64,000 nt of DNA, taken from positions 3,100,001-3,164,000 of the forward strand of contig NZ_NSDJ01000001.1 of the NCBI RefSeq assembly GCF_003610915.1. The letters run 5' to 3'. This DNA comes from Rahnella variigena (lineage in GTDB: Bacteria; Pseudomonadota; Gammaproteobacteria; Enterobacterales; Enterobacteriaceae). The notes below the pieces were generated by a model. It had not been told where the DNA came from. It did no database searches and saw only the letters and a list, made by a program, of their open reading frames with translations. Within the stretch, counting starts at the first letter, position 1; every line of letters begins with the position of its first letter. Below, one piece after another: positions 25,565 to 34,180 of the stretch. A program made the translations under genes and the position numbers.

Positions 25565-27013
25565 ATGGATAACCGGCAATGGATTTGGCAATCACCCGAG
25601 TGGCCTCAGTTCAACTGGGATGACGATATCATTCAGCCCCAACTGCGTCAGACACGCCTGAAAATAGGTAAACTGGTCGGTAAAGCCGAATCACGGCCCG
25701 GCCATGATGCTGCCGAATATTCTCTCGATGCGATGCTAAGTAATATTCTTTCATCATTCGCTATCGAGAATGAGCGGCTTGATGCTCATTCTGTCCGTTC
25801 ATCGCTGGCCAAACGTCTTGGTCTAACCTGGCATCTTCCTGGAACCACCACAGAACACTCGGAAGGCTTAGCCAAAATGATGATGGATGTTTTCAATCCT
25901 CAGGCGGGTGATCTGACTAAATCCCTTATTTTTCAATGGCATTGCTGGTTATTTCCGGATCCAGCGCCGGCTTTTTTACGACGTGGAGAATGGCGCGGGG
26001 ATGCAACAATGCGTGTCGTATCAGGCCGGACTGGAAAGGAAAAAGTGCATTATCAGGCACCGCCACGCGAACAACTTTGTGCTGAGCTCACCGCTTTTAT
26101 GCAATGGTATAATCAGTCACGCTATCGGGCGGCGCTGGATCCTCTCCTTCGTGCGGGGCTGGCACATTTCTGGTTTATCACACTTCATCCTTTTGAAGAC
26201 GGGAACGGTCGGATTACTCGTGCCCTCACTGATATGGCGTTATTTCAGGCCGACGATCAAAGCGTACGTTTATACGCTGTTTCAGAAGCCATTCTCAATC
26301 ACCGGAAAGATTATTATAACGTGCTGGAGGCCACACAGCGCGGAACGATGGATTTAACGGCCTGGCTCAGCTGGTTTCTTAAAATGCTCGAAACCAGCGT
26401 AGATACTGCGACCAGACGTATCGATCAGACTTTGGCAAAAACGCTTTTCTGGCAAGTGCACCACAACAACGCACTCCCTGCTGAACAAGTTAAGGTGCTG
26501 AATCGTTTGCTGGACGGAGGCAATAACGGATTTGCCGAAGGGATCAGCGCGGGACAGTATCAGAAAGTGGCGAAAGTCAGTAAGGCGACCGCTACCCGTC
26601 ATCTCGCTGATCTGGTCGCCCGGGGCTGTCTGACCAAAACCGCAGCGGGCGGACGCAGCAGCCGTTATATAATCAACAACACCTTTTCCCCTTTTATTGG
26701 AAACTTTATGAAAGACATCACTTTTTATGGCAGATTTGAAGATGATATTCTTGCCGGTCGTAAAACAATCACCCTGCGCGAAGCCAGTGACGCAAATTTT
26801 TCTGCCGGTGATAAGGTGCGAGTCAGCCGTTATGAGGATGACGTATTTTTCTGCAATATCGAGGTAATTTCGGTAACGCCAGTGATGTTCGATGATCTGA
26901 ATGAAAAACATGCCGTGCAGGAAAATATGACACTGGAACAGTTAAAGGATGTCATTAGTGAAATTTATCCGGGCCTGAAAGAGCTGTTTATGATTGAATT
27001 CCGGCTTATCTGA
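25565..27013 (+). CDS. Fic-domain protein fused to HTH and YqfB-like ASCH domain
   Basis: 482 residues. Residues 1-80 are a DUF4172-type N-terminus ('WQSPEWPQFNWDDD') holding a class II inhibitory motif S64-F-A-I-E68-N69. The Fic core bears HPFEDGNGRITR at 208-219, the full AMP-transfer signature with catalytic His208. A winged helix-turn-helix follows near 330-365 ('KVSKATATRHLADLVARG'). From Met382 the chain continues in frame into a 101-residue ASCH domain almost the length of YqfB: 'DDILAGRKTIT' includes Lys400 and Thr403, corresponding to the Lys21/Thr24 reported as catalytic in E. coli N4-acetylcytidine amidohydrolase, and 'EKHAVQENMTL' is kept. An internal ATG at 26708 could also give ASCH alone. 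AGGA lies 7 bases before the ATG. Confidence 0.88.
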   Translation: MDNRQWIWQSPEWPQFNWDDDIIQPQLRQTRLKIGKLVGKAESRPGHDAAEYSLDAMLSNILSSFAIENERLDAHSVRSSLAKRLGLTWHLPGTTTEHSEGLAKMMMDVFNPQAGDLTKSLIFQWHCWLFPDPAPAFLRRGEWRGDATMRVVSGRTGKEKVHYQAPPREQLCAELTAFMQWYNQSRYRAALDPLLRAGLAHFWFITLHPFEDGNGRITRALTDMALFQADDQSVRLYAVSEAILNHRKDYYNVLEATQRGTMDLTAWLSWFLKMLETSVDTATRRIDQTLAKTLFWQVHHNNALPAEQVKVLNRLLDGGNNGFAEGISAGQYQKVAKVSKATATRHLADLVARGCLTKTAAGGRSSRYIINNTFSPFIGNFMKDITFYGRFEDDILAGRKTITLREASDANFSAGDKVRVSRYEDDVFFCNIEVISVTPVMFDDLNEKHAVQENMTLEQLKDVISEIYPGLKELFMIEFRLI

Positions 27014-27032
27014 GGTCATTTCGACACAGCTT

Positions 27033-27072
27033 AAAAGGCGCGCTATGGATCAAATCCGCGCGCCCTTTTCTA
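27033..27072. terminator. Terminator between fic-ASCH and tag
   Basis: aaaaggcgcgc (27033-27043) pairs with gcgcgccctttt (27058-27069) with one bulged C and a 14-base loop; A-run and T-run on the two sides serve both converging genes. Confidence 0.7.
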
Positions 27073-27110
27073 CTTATTCGTTAAGTTTTTTTCATAAAAA
27101 GTTATTAAAA

Positions 27111-27677
27111 TCAGGCTTCTTTCGCCACCTGCGTACGACGAAAACACTCCGGATGGTGAGTGTTGATCAGGCCGGTAGCTTCCAGCCAGGCATACACAAT
27201 TGTTGGTCCCACAAACTTAAAGCCACGCTTTTTGAGATCCTTTGAAATACGCTCGGAAAGCGCATCTTTCGTCGGAACCGGACCCACGTGCTGAATGGCC
27301 TTTCCGCCGATTTGTGCCCAAATCCACTCACCGAAATCAACGCCAGCCTGCTGCATCGCAAGATACGCGCGGGCGTTATTAATGACCGCCGTAATCTTGA
27401 TGCGCGAGCGGATAATATCGGCGTTATTCACCAGCCTTTCGATGTCATCTTCAGTGAATTCAGCCACTTTCTCCGGTTCGAAATGGCTAAATGCCAGCCG
27501 CAATGCATCGCGTTTTTTCAACACAATTCGCCAGGATAATCCGGCCTGAAAACCGTCGAGCATCAGTTTTTCCCAAAGTGCCCGGCTGTCACGTACAGGT
27601 TTCCCCCATTCTTTGTCGTGATACTCAAGCATCATCGGGTCAGTTGTGCCCCACGGACAACGGATAAGGTCAGTCAT
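27111..27677 (-). CDS. tag: DNA-3-methyladenine glycosylase I
   Basis: 188-residue base-excision repair enzyme removing 3-methyladenine from alkylated DNA. N-terminal 'MTDLIRCPWGTTDPMMLEYHDKEWG' (shown by its first 10 residues: zinc Cys in RCPWG) and C-terminal zinc residues His and Cys in 'THHPECFRR' are kept, as are 'FQAGLSWRIVLKKRDALR' and 'FKFVGPTIVYAWLEATG'. The ATG at 27677 has AGGAG 6 bases upstream. Converges on fic-ASCH and is divergent from tus. Confidence 0.95.
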   Translation of the reverse strand: MTDLIRCPWGTTDPMMLEYHDKEWGKPVRDSRALWEKLMLDGFQAGLSWRIVLKKRDALRLAFSHFEPEKVAEFTEDDIERLVNNADIIRSRIKITAVINNARAYLAMQQAGVDFGEWIWAQIGGKAIQHVGPVPTKDALSERISKDLKKRGFKFVGPTIVYAWLEATGLINTHHPECFRRTQVAKEA

Positions 27678-27828
27678 AGCGAACTCCTGCAACGGATACA
27701 TCCTTTATTCTAACCTGACAGGTATCAGGACGTGATAAACTTTGTTCCCGCCCTGCTAAGCGACTAAAACTCCGAAACTGATGATTTCCCTGAAGTTCAT
27801 GTGTGCACGTTTTATCATTATACCCTAC

Positions 27829-27848
27829 ACTGTATGTTGTAACTAACT
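27829..27848 (+). other. Ter site, plus orientation (Ter-right), at the tus promoter
   Basis: GTATGTTGTAACTAA at 27832-27846 is identical to the E. coli TerB core and ends 11 bp before the tus ATG. Its blocking face looks left, so rightward-moving forks would stop here. Overlap with the tus promoter implies that Tus represses its own gene, as known in E. coli. Confidence 0.95.
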
Positions 27849-27857
27849 GGAGGGTTT

Positions 27858-28793
27858 ATGGCGGATTATGATTTAATTGCCCGGATGAACGGTTGTTTTA
27901 ACGAACTGGAACTGGCGTTGCAGGATCTGGGGCATTTCCTGAGTCAGCTGGAATTATTGCAGGCGCGGGTCTTTGCGCTTCCTGAAGTTGTCAAAGGTGA
28001 AGAACATAACCCCGCAGACAAAATCATCGTGACACCCCACACCGGCGAAGCCGCGCAGCAACTGGCGTTACAGCATTTTCAGCGCCTGTTTATCCATCAT
28101 AATAATGAGAATGTCAGCAGTAAATCCGCCGTACGTTTGCCCGGTGTGCTGTGTTATGCCGTTGATCCCGCAGAGCATCAGTCTGCCCTGCTCCTGATTG
28201 AAGAAGTGAACAAGCTGAAAGCCGAACTGGAACATATTGTGACGGTGGAGTCCGGCCTTGCACGCGAACAGCGTTTCGAGTTTGTGCATACACACCTTCG
28301 CGGGCTGATTACGCTCAACGCCTACCGCTCGGTGACGTATCTGACTGACCCGGATTCAGTGCGTTTTGGCTGGGCAAATAAGCACATTATTAAGAATGTC
28401 ACCCGTGATGAAGTGCTGGCACAGCTGGAAAAAAGCCTGAATGCAGGACGTGCCGTTTCGCCTTATACGCGTGAACAATGGATGGAAAATATTAATCGTG
28501 AGATGAGCGATGTGAAACGTCTGCCGGAACACGCTGCGCTGAAATTTAAACGTCCGGTGAAAGTGCAACCTATCGCCCGCGTGTGGTATCGCAACAGCCA
28601 GAAACAGGTTCAACATCCCTGCCCGTTGCCGCTGATTGCTTTATGCCTGCGCTCTCCGATGATGCAGGTGCCGAAGTTAGGTGAACTGCATGATTACGAT
28701 GTCACAACCATTAAGCATAAATACAAGCCGCAGTCACAGCCGCTGAGTCTGCTGATTAAGCGCCTGCATCTGTACACCGACTATCCGCTGTAA
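27858..28793 (+). CDS. tus: Tus, DNA replication terminus site-binding protein
   Basis: 311-residue monomeric protein that binds Ter sites and arrests replication forks from one side. Clear full-length match to E. coli Tus (309 residues), including 'LPGVLCYAVD', 'EHIVTVESGLAREQRFE', 'HLRGLITLNAYRSVTYL', 'VRFGWANKHIIKNVTRDEVL', 'KFKRPVKVQPIARVWY' and 'HKYKPQSQPLSLLIKRLHLY'. The interdomain basic strand region is retained. GGAGGG precedes the ATG. A Ter site sits in its promoter. The order tus-fumC-manA-ydgA follows E. coli, except that fumA is absent here. Confidence 0.97.
   Translation: MADYDLIARMNGCFNELELALQDLGHFLSQLELLQARVFALPEVVKGEEHNPADKIIVTPHTGEAAQQLALQHFQRLFIHHNNENVSSKSAVRLPGVLCYAVDPAEHQSALLLIEEVNKLKAELEHIVTVESGLAREQRFEFVHTHLRGLITLNAYRSVTYLTDPDSVRFGWANKHIIKNVTRDEVLAQLEKSLNAGRAVSPYTREQWMENINREMSDVKRLPEHAALKFKRPVKVQPIARVWYRNSQKQVQHPCPLPLIALCLRSPMMQVPKLGELHDYDVTTIKHKYKPQSQPLSLLIKRLHLYTDYPL
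28617..28624 (-). other. KOPS octamer pointing towards dif (right arm)
   Basis: ccctgccc is GGGCAGGG on the minus strand, consistent with the right arm; it lies inside tus. Confidence 0.45.
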
Positions 28794-28811
28794 ACTTCAG
28801 AATGCCGCCAT

Positions 28812-28840
28812 AAAAAAGGTCCGGTTTCCCGGACCTTATT
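28812..28840. terminator. Terminator between tus and fumC
   Basis: Nine-pair stem aaggtccgg/ccggacctt (28816-28824/28829-28837), loop tttc. The A-run at 28812-28817 becomes a T-run for fumC on the minus strand. Confidence 0.85.
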
Positions 28841-28862
28841 CACTATGCTTTGATGAAAAACC

Positions 28863-30260
28863 TTAAGCTTTCATACTGCCAACCATGGCTTCCGGACGCA
28901 CCCATTCATCAAACTGTTCTTCAGTCAGATAACCGAGTTTCAGTGCAGAACCCTTGAGCGTCAGCCCTTCTTTATGTGCTTTCTTGGCAATTTCAGCGGC
29001 TTTGTCATAGCCGATATGCGTATTCAGTGCCGTCACCAGCATCAGCGATTCATTCAGCAACTGAGTGATCCGGTCGCGGTTCGGTTCAATACCCACAGCG
29101 CAATGCTCATTGAAACCACGCATTCCGTCGGCCAGCAGACGCACCGATTGCAGGAAGTTATGGATCACCAGCGGACGGAAGACATTCAGCTCAAAGTTAC
29201 CGGAAGCCCCGCCAATATTCACCGCGACATCGTTACCCAGCACCTGCGCGCACAGCATGGTCATGGCTTCGCACTGCGTCGGGTTCACTTTACCTGGCAT
29301 GATGGAACTGCCTGGCTCGTTTTCGGGGATAGAAATTTCGCCAATACCACAACGCGGGCCGGAAGATAACCAGCGTACATCGTTGGCGATTTTCATCAGC
29401 GAGGCGGCCAGACCTTTCAGCGCCCCGTGTCCGTGAACCAGCGCATCGCAGGTGGCCAGCGCTTCGAATTTATTCGGCGACGTGACAAACGGTTGATTGG
29501 TCAGTTCCGCCAATGCTTTCGCCACGCGCACCGCATATTCCGGGTGCGTATTCAGGCCGGTTCCCACTGCGGTACCGCCCAGCGCCAGCTCGGCAATGTG
29601 CGGAATGCTGTTTTCAATGTGGGTTAAATTATGCGCCAGCATCGCCACCCAACCGGAAATTTCCTGACCCAGCGTCAGCGGCGTGGCGTCCTGTAAATGC
29701 GTGCGGCCAATTTTGACGATATCGCGATACGCATCCGCTTTTGCTGCCAGCGTTTTGTGCAGCACTTTCAGCTCAGGGATCAGCGTCTCACGCAGTTCAA
29801 TCACCGCGGCGACGTGCATCGCGGTCGGAAACACATCGTTGGAACTCTGACTCTTGTTGACGTCATCGTTCGGGTGAACTTTACGCGCTTCGCCCCGCTC
29901 GCCGCCGAGAATTTCACTGGCGCGGTTTGCCAGCACTTCATTCATGTTCATATTGGTCTGGGTGCCGGAGCCGGTCTGCCAAATAGCCAGCGGGAATTCT
30001 GCCGGATGCTGCCCGGCAAGCACTTCATCAGCGGCGGCAATAATGGCGTTTCCGCGCTCTGCCGGCAGCAACCCCAAATCCATGTTCACACTGGCGGCCG
30101 CACGTTTGGTCAGAGCCAGCGCGTGGATCAGCGCTTCAGGCATTTTTTCAGAAGAAATACGAAAATGCTCCAGGGAACGTTGCGTCTGTGCGCCCCAAAG
30201 CTTATCTGTCGGAACATCAATTGGCCCCATTGAGTCTTTTTCAATGCGTGTTGCTGCCAT
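28863..30260 (-). CDS. fumC: Fumarate hydratase class II
   Basis: 465-residue iron-independent fumarase, interconverting fumarate and malate in the TCA cycle; a homotetramer in the cytoplasm. The family signature '[15 protein letters not shown]' near residue 318, '[19 protein letters not shown]', 'TAMHVAA' and '[20 protein letters not shown]' are all present. AAGGAG precedes the ATG. It reads towards tus. The fumA gene that accompanies fumC in E. coli is missing; instead fumC is directly divergent from manA. Confidence 0.97.
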   Translation of the reverse strand: MAATRIEKDSMGPIDVPTDKLWGAQTQRSLEHFRISSEKMPEALIHALALTKRAAASVNMDLGLLPAERGNAIIAAADEVLAGQHPAEFPLAIWQTGSGTQTNMNMNEVLANRASEILGGERGEARKVHPNDDVNKSQSSNDVFPTAMHVAAVIELRETLIPELKVLHKTLAAKADAYRDIVKIGRTHLQDATPLTLGQEISGWVAMLAHNLTHIENSIPHIAELALGGTAVGTGLNTHPEYAVRVAKALAELTNQPFVTSPNKFEALATCDALVHGHGALKGLAASLMKIANDVRWLSSGPRCGIGEISIPENEPGSSIMPGKVNPTQCEAMTMLCAQVLGNDVAVNIGGASGNFELNVFRPLVIHNFLQSVRLLADGMRGFNEHCAVGIEPNRDRITQLLNESLMLVTALNTHIGYDKAAEIAKKAHKEGLTLKGSALKLGYLTEEQFDEWVRPEAMVGSMKA

Positions 30261-30507
30261 TACTGTCTCCTTAGATGCTTATTACGATGATAAATCAGGT
30301 TTTTTTGCAGGTTTTTGAATGCCGCTCGCGCTCCCACGCATCCGTTGGCGACCGTTCAATTATAGTGACTTATAAGGCTGGCGTATAATTCGATTCGATC
30401 TCCATACTGAAATTACGCGCTCATGGCACTTTTTGGGGCTTCGCAGTTGTAATGCCTGCTTTGGCATTGTTTACTAGGCGGCAATATTTTCTATTCAGGA
30501 TGAAGCA

Positions 30508-31689
30508 ATGCAAAAGATGCATAACGGTGTACAGAATTACGCCTGGGGCAGCAAAGACGCGCTGACCAAACTCTACGGAATTACCGACCCGCAAGACCGT
30601 CCGATGGCCGAATTATGGATGGGCGCTCATCCTAAAAGCAGTTCTCAGGTTGAGAATGCCAGCGGTCAGACCGTCTCTCTGCGTGATCAAATCAGCGCTG
30701 ACCTTAACGGTCAGTTAGGGACTAAAGTCGCTAAACGTTTTGGCGAGTTGCCATTCCTGTTCAAAGTGCTTTGCGCCGATCAGCCACTTTCTATTCAGGT
30801 TCACCCAAGCAAAGGTGCCGCTGAAATTGGTTTTGCGAAGGAAAATGCTGCCGGGATCCCTCTGGACGCCGCCGAGCGTAATTATAAAGATCCGAACCAC
30901 AAGCCTGAGCTGGTTTATGCCCTGACGCCTTTCCAGGCAATGAACGGTTTTCGTGAGTTGCGCGACATCGTTTCTTTACTGCAACCTGTCGCAGGCGCGC
31001 ATCAGCTGATCGCCAGCTTCCTGAACTTCCCGGATGTTGACCATCTGCGTACCCTGTTTGCCGGTCTGCTGAGCCTCGAAGGTGAAGAAAAATCCCGTGC
31101 GCTGGACGTTCTGAAATCCGTGCTCGATGATCAACACGGCGAGCCGTGGGACACCATCCGCAGCATTTCTGAATTTTATCCAGATGACAGCGGCCTGTTC
31201 TCTCCGCTGCTGCTGAACGTGATTACCTTGCAGCCGGGCGAAGGCATGTTCCTGTATGCTGAAACCCCGCACGCTTACCTGAAAGGCGTTTCACTGGAAG
31301 TGATGGCGAATTCCGATAACGTGCTGCGCGCCGGTCTGACGCCAAAATACATCGATATTCCTGAATTACTGGCCAACCTGAAATTCAATGCGAAACCGGC
31401 CGCTGAATTACTCACTACGCCGGTCGTAAAAGGCGCAGAACTCAACTTCCCGATCCCTGTCGAAGATTTTGCATTTTCAATTCACAGCCTTGCTGCAGAA
31501 CCGCAAACGCTGGCACAGGATAGCGCTGCTATTGTCTTCTGTATTGAAGGCCAGAGCGTTCTGGCAAAAAATGATGAAACGCTGGTGCTCAGCCCTGGCG
31601 AATCATGTTTCTTGTCTGCCGGTGAGTCTCCGGTCACGGTCAGCGGTAACGGTCGCATTGCACGGGTGTTCAATACGCTGGTGAAATGA
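30508..31689 (+). CDS. manA: Mannose-6-phosphate isomerase
   Basis: 393-residue zinc enzyme interconverting mannose 6-phosphate and fructose 6-phosphate for mannose use and sugar-nucleotide synthesis. Start 'MQKMHNGVQNYAWGSKDALT' is typical; zinc ligands Gln and His are in 'IQVHPSK', Glu in 'HKPELVYAL' and His in 'ETPHAYLKG'. AGGA precedes the ATG. A strong terminator follows. Divergent from fumC over 247 bp that show no further gene. Confidence 0.96.
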   Translation: MQKMHNGVQNYAWGSKDALTKLYGITDPQDRPMAELWMGAHPKSSSQVENASGQTVSLRDQISADLNGQLGTKVAKRFGELPFLFKVLCADQPLSIQVHPSKGAAEIGFAKENAAGIPLDAAERNYKDPNHKPELVYALTPFQAMNGFRELRDIVSLLQPVAGAHQLIASFLNFPDVDHLRTLFAGLLSLEGEEKSRALDVLKSVLDDQHGEPWDTIRSISEFYPDDSGLFSPLLLNVITLQPGEGMFLYAETPHAYLKGVSLEVMANSDNVLRAGLTPKYIDIPELLANLKFNAKPAAELLTTPVVKGAELNFPIPVEDFAFSIHSLAAEPQTLAQDSAAIVFCIEGQSVLAKNDETLVLSPGESCFLSAGESPVTVSGNGRIARVFNTLVK

Positions 31690-31703
31690 TCTGAAGCCTA
31701 AAC

Positions 31704-31741
31704 AAAATGGGGCTAACTGCCCCATTTTGATGATTTTTTTG
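31704..31741 (+). terminator. Terminator after manA
   Basis: Ten-pair stem aaaatggggc/gccccatttt with a 5-base loop (31704-31728), then a T-run to 31741. Confidence 0.85.
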
Positions 31742-31823
31742 CTGATTCAGCTACACTCTGAAGACTAATAACGCCGTAAGGCGTTTTTTATTTTCGGGAT
31801 ATTTCATAAGGATAAACAGAGAT

Positions 31824-33353
31824 ATGAAGAAGTCACTAGTCGCTGTAAGCGTCATTGTAGTCCTTGGCGCGGCCTGGACAGGCGTCTCCTGGTACACGGG
31901 AAAACTGATTGAGCAGCATATGGACGAGCAGGTCGCCAATGCCAACAGCCAGCTGCAAAGCGCTTATCCGAAAGCCGGTCTCAAAGTCAGCTATGAAGAT
32001 TACCAGCGCGGATTGTTCAGCAGCAAAATGCGCATCGTTCTGCGTCCGGATGCTGCCGCTGCCACCGCAGGCAGCAGTGTGCTGAAAACTGGTGACGAAA
32101 TTGCCTTTATCGAAACCATCGACCACGGTCCGTTCCCTGCCGCTCAGTTGAAAAAATTCAACCTGATCCCAAGCATGGCCTCTGTTCATTCCGAACTGCA
32201 AAACACGCCGACCGTTAAAGGCTTGTTTGATGTGACCAAAGGGAAATCCCTGGTTACCGTCGATACCCGCGTTTCTTATAGTGGCGCGAGTGCATCGGCG
32301 ATTGACATCATTCCTCTGACGTACCAGAAAGACGAAAGCCAGCTGGCCTTCTCCGGCGGTACCATCAATGTGGATGTTGATAAAGACCTGACCGCCATGA
32401 AGCTCGATGCTAATACCGACAGCATCGCGCTGACGTCTAAAAACCAGTGGGGGCAACTAGAGAAAGTAACTCTGGCAGGTTTTAGCATGGACAGTGATAC
32501 CCGTCAGGGTAAATTCCAGGTGGGCGTGGGCGATCAGAACCTGACCGTGAAGCAGATCCTGGTGAACGTTGATGGCAAAGACGCCGGTTCTCTGGACAAC
32601 TTCAAGCTGGTCAGCAAATTCTCAGAAAACGGCAATAACATTGGCGGACAGCAAGATTACACCATCGATGCACTGAAAGTTCAGGGTCAGGATTTCGGTT
32701 CTGCAAAACTGACCCTGAAGCTGGATAAGCTTGATGGCGCAGCCCTGAAACAGTTTGCCGACAACTACAATCAGCAGTCACGTGAGTTGCTGATGAAGCA
32801 AGGTGAACTGGATCCTGCGGCTTATCAGCAGCAGGCCGCGGATTTACTGCTGGCAAATCTGCCGTTACTGCTTAAGGGTAATCCGACCATCAGCATTGCT
32901 CCGCTGAGCTGGAAAAACAGCAAAGGCGAAAGCAGCTTCAATCTGCTGCTGGATCTGAAAGACCCGGCTGCCACCCCGGCACAAACGCAAGATCAGATGC
33001 TGTCTCAGCTGGTGAATAAAGTGGACGCCAAACTGACGATCCCTCTGCCAATGGCGACTCAGGTGACCACTCAGGTTGCGCAGATCGAAGGCTATAATGC
33101 TGACGACGCCACTAAACTGGCTCAGCAGCAGGTTCAGGGGCTGGCGGCGATGGGTCAGATGTTTAAACTGACCACAGTGAAAGACGACACTATCACCAGC
33201 AGTTTCCATTACGCTGACAATCAGGTTGACCTGAATGGCCAGAAAATGACGTTGCAGGAATTCGCCGGGCTGTTCGGTATTCTGGGTGGGCCAGCAGCGC
33301 CAGCCCCGACGCCTGAGCAGGAAACCCCGGTAGCACCCGTTCCGGCTCAGTAA
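31824..33353 (+). CDS. ydgA: YdgA-family (DUF945) protein
   Basis: 509 residues. A signal anchor lies at residues 4-22 ('SLVAVSVIVVLGAAWTGVSW'), followed by the family motif 'VSYEDYQRGLFSSKMRIVL' and a long beta-rich region with several 'GxxDNFKLVSKF'-like repeats; the C-terminus is Pro/Ala-rich. In E. coli YdgA is an inner-membrane-associated protein of uncertain function. Synteny with manA supports the name. Ends in a strong terminator. Confidence 0.9.
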   Translation: MKKSLVAVSVIVVLGAAWTGVSWYTGKLIEQHMDEQVANANSQLQSAYPKAGLKVSYEDYQRGLFSSKMRIVLRPDAAAATAGSSVLKTGDEIAFIETIDHGPFPAAQLKKFNLIPSMASVHSELQNTPTVKGLFDVTKGKSLVTVDTRVSYSGASASAIDIIPLTYQKDESQLAFSGGTINVDVDKDLTAMKLDANTDSIALTSKNQWGQLEKVTLAGFSMDSDTRQGKFQVGVGDQNLTVKQILVNVDGKDAGSLDNFKLVSKFSENGNNIGGQQDYTIDALKVQGQDFGSAKLTLKLDKLDGAALKQFADNYNQQSRELLMKQGELDPAAYQQQAADLLLANLPLLLKGNPTISIAPLSWKNSKGESSFNLLLDLKDPAATPAQTQDQMLSQLVNKVDAKLTIPLPMATQVTTQVAQIEGYNADDATKLAQQQVQGLAAMGQMFKLTTVKDDTITSSFHYADNQVDLNGQKMTLQEFAGLFGILGGPAAPAPTPEQETPVAPVPAQ

Positions 33354-33389
33354 TCTGTAACGACAGAGCTCATATTACTGGAACTGATC

Positions 33390-33417
33390 AAAGCCCGTTG
33401 AAAAACGGGCTTTTTTT
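33390..33417 (+). terminator. Terminator after ydgA
   Basis: Ten-pair stem aaagcccgtt/aacgggcttt with loop gaaa and a run of seven or more T residues. Confidence 0.92.
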
Positions 33418-33508
33418 ATGCGTCATAAGCCTACAACCCCCTGCGTTTTATCCGGTAAAAGAGTGATATGATTCACACAATCAATTTTTTACCATAGGAT
33501 TTTCAGGC

Positions 33509-34180
33509 GTGACCACTCCTACTGACCTCCTTCGTCTGCAAGACGTCTCTTTTACACTCAACAATATTCCGCTTCTTGAACCTGTTTCCCTCACCCTCAA
33601 TCCGGGTGAATTCACCTTACTGACCGGCCCTTCGGGCAGCGGTAAAAGTACGTTGCTGAAGATCGTTGCTGCGTTGCAAACGCCGACCGGCGGGAAGCTC
33701 TGGTTTAAAGGTGAAGATATCGCGCAAATTAAGCCCGAAACCTACCGCCAGCGGGTGTCCTATTGCTTCCAGACACCATCGCTGTTTGGCGAAACAGTGT
33801 ATGACAACCTCGCCCTGCCTTATCAGATCCGCAATAAAAAGCCTGATGACGCGCAACTTCGCGACTGGCTGAAACGGGTGAATATATCGGAGGATATGCT
33901 GACCAAGCGAACACAGGAGCTTTCCGGCGGAGAAAAGCAGCGTGTCGCCCTGCTGCGTAATCTGCAATTTATGCCGGACGTATTGCTGCTTGATGAGATC
34001 ACCAGCGCACTCGATGAAGAAAATAAGAAAAACATCAACGAGATCATCGCGGATCTGGCTGACAAAGAGCGGATCGCCGTATTGTGGGTAAGCCATGATC
34101 AGAATGAAATCCGCCACGCGAAACATGTCGTCACTTTGACCCGTCATTCACAAGGAAGCGCGGCTCATGAATCAGCATAA
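33509..34180 (+). CDS. fetA: FetA: ATP-binding subunit of the FetAB iron exporter
   Basis: 223-residue ABC ATPase. Walker A 'GPSGSGKSTLLK' near residue 38, Q-loop 'CFQTPSLFGETV', signature 'LSGGEKQRVAL' and Walker B 'VLLLDEITSALD' are intact. The start is GTG at 33509 with AGGA some 10 bases upstream. It overlaps fetB by 14 bp. In E. coli FetAB lowers cellular iron and helps resist oxidative stress; the same job is inferred. Confidence 0.9.
   Translation: MTTPTDLLRLQDVSFTLNNIPLLEPVSLTLNPGEFTLLTGPSGSGKSTLLKIVAALQTPTGGKLWFKGEDIAQIKPETYRQRVSYCFQTPSLFGETVYDNLALPYQIRNKKPDDAQLRDWLKRVNISEDMLTKRTQELSGGEKQRVALLRNLQFMPDVLLLDEITSALDEENKKNINEIIADLADKERIAVLWVSHDQNEIRHAKHVVTLTRHSQGSAAHESA

Noticed and set aside
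26700..26712. Separate yqfB gene with Fic ending before it
   Set aside because: No stop codon separates the two in this sequence; the ATG at 26708 has only a weak GGA upstream, so a fusion is the simpler reading, with internal start kept as a possibility.
23737..27100. Dif-integrated prophage or IMEX element (XerCD-using)
   Set aside because: No second dif copy at the far end, no phage genes; only an IS and ordinary genes follow.
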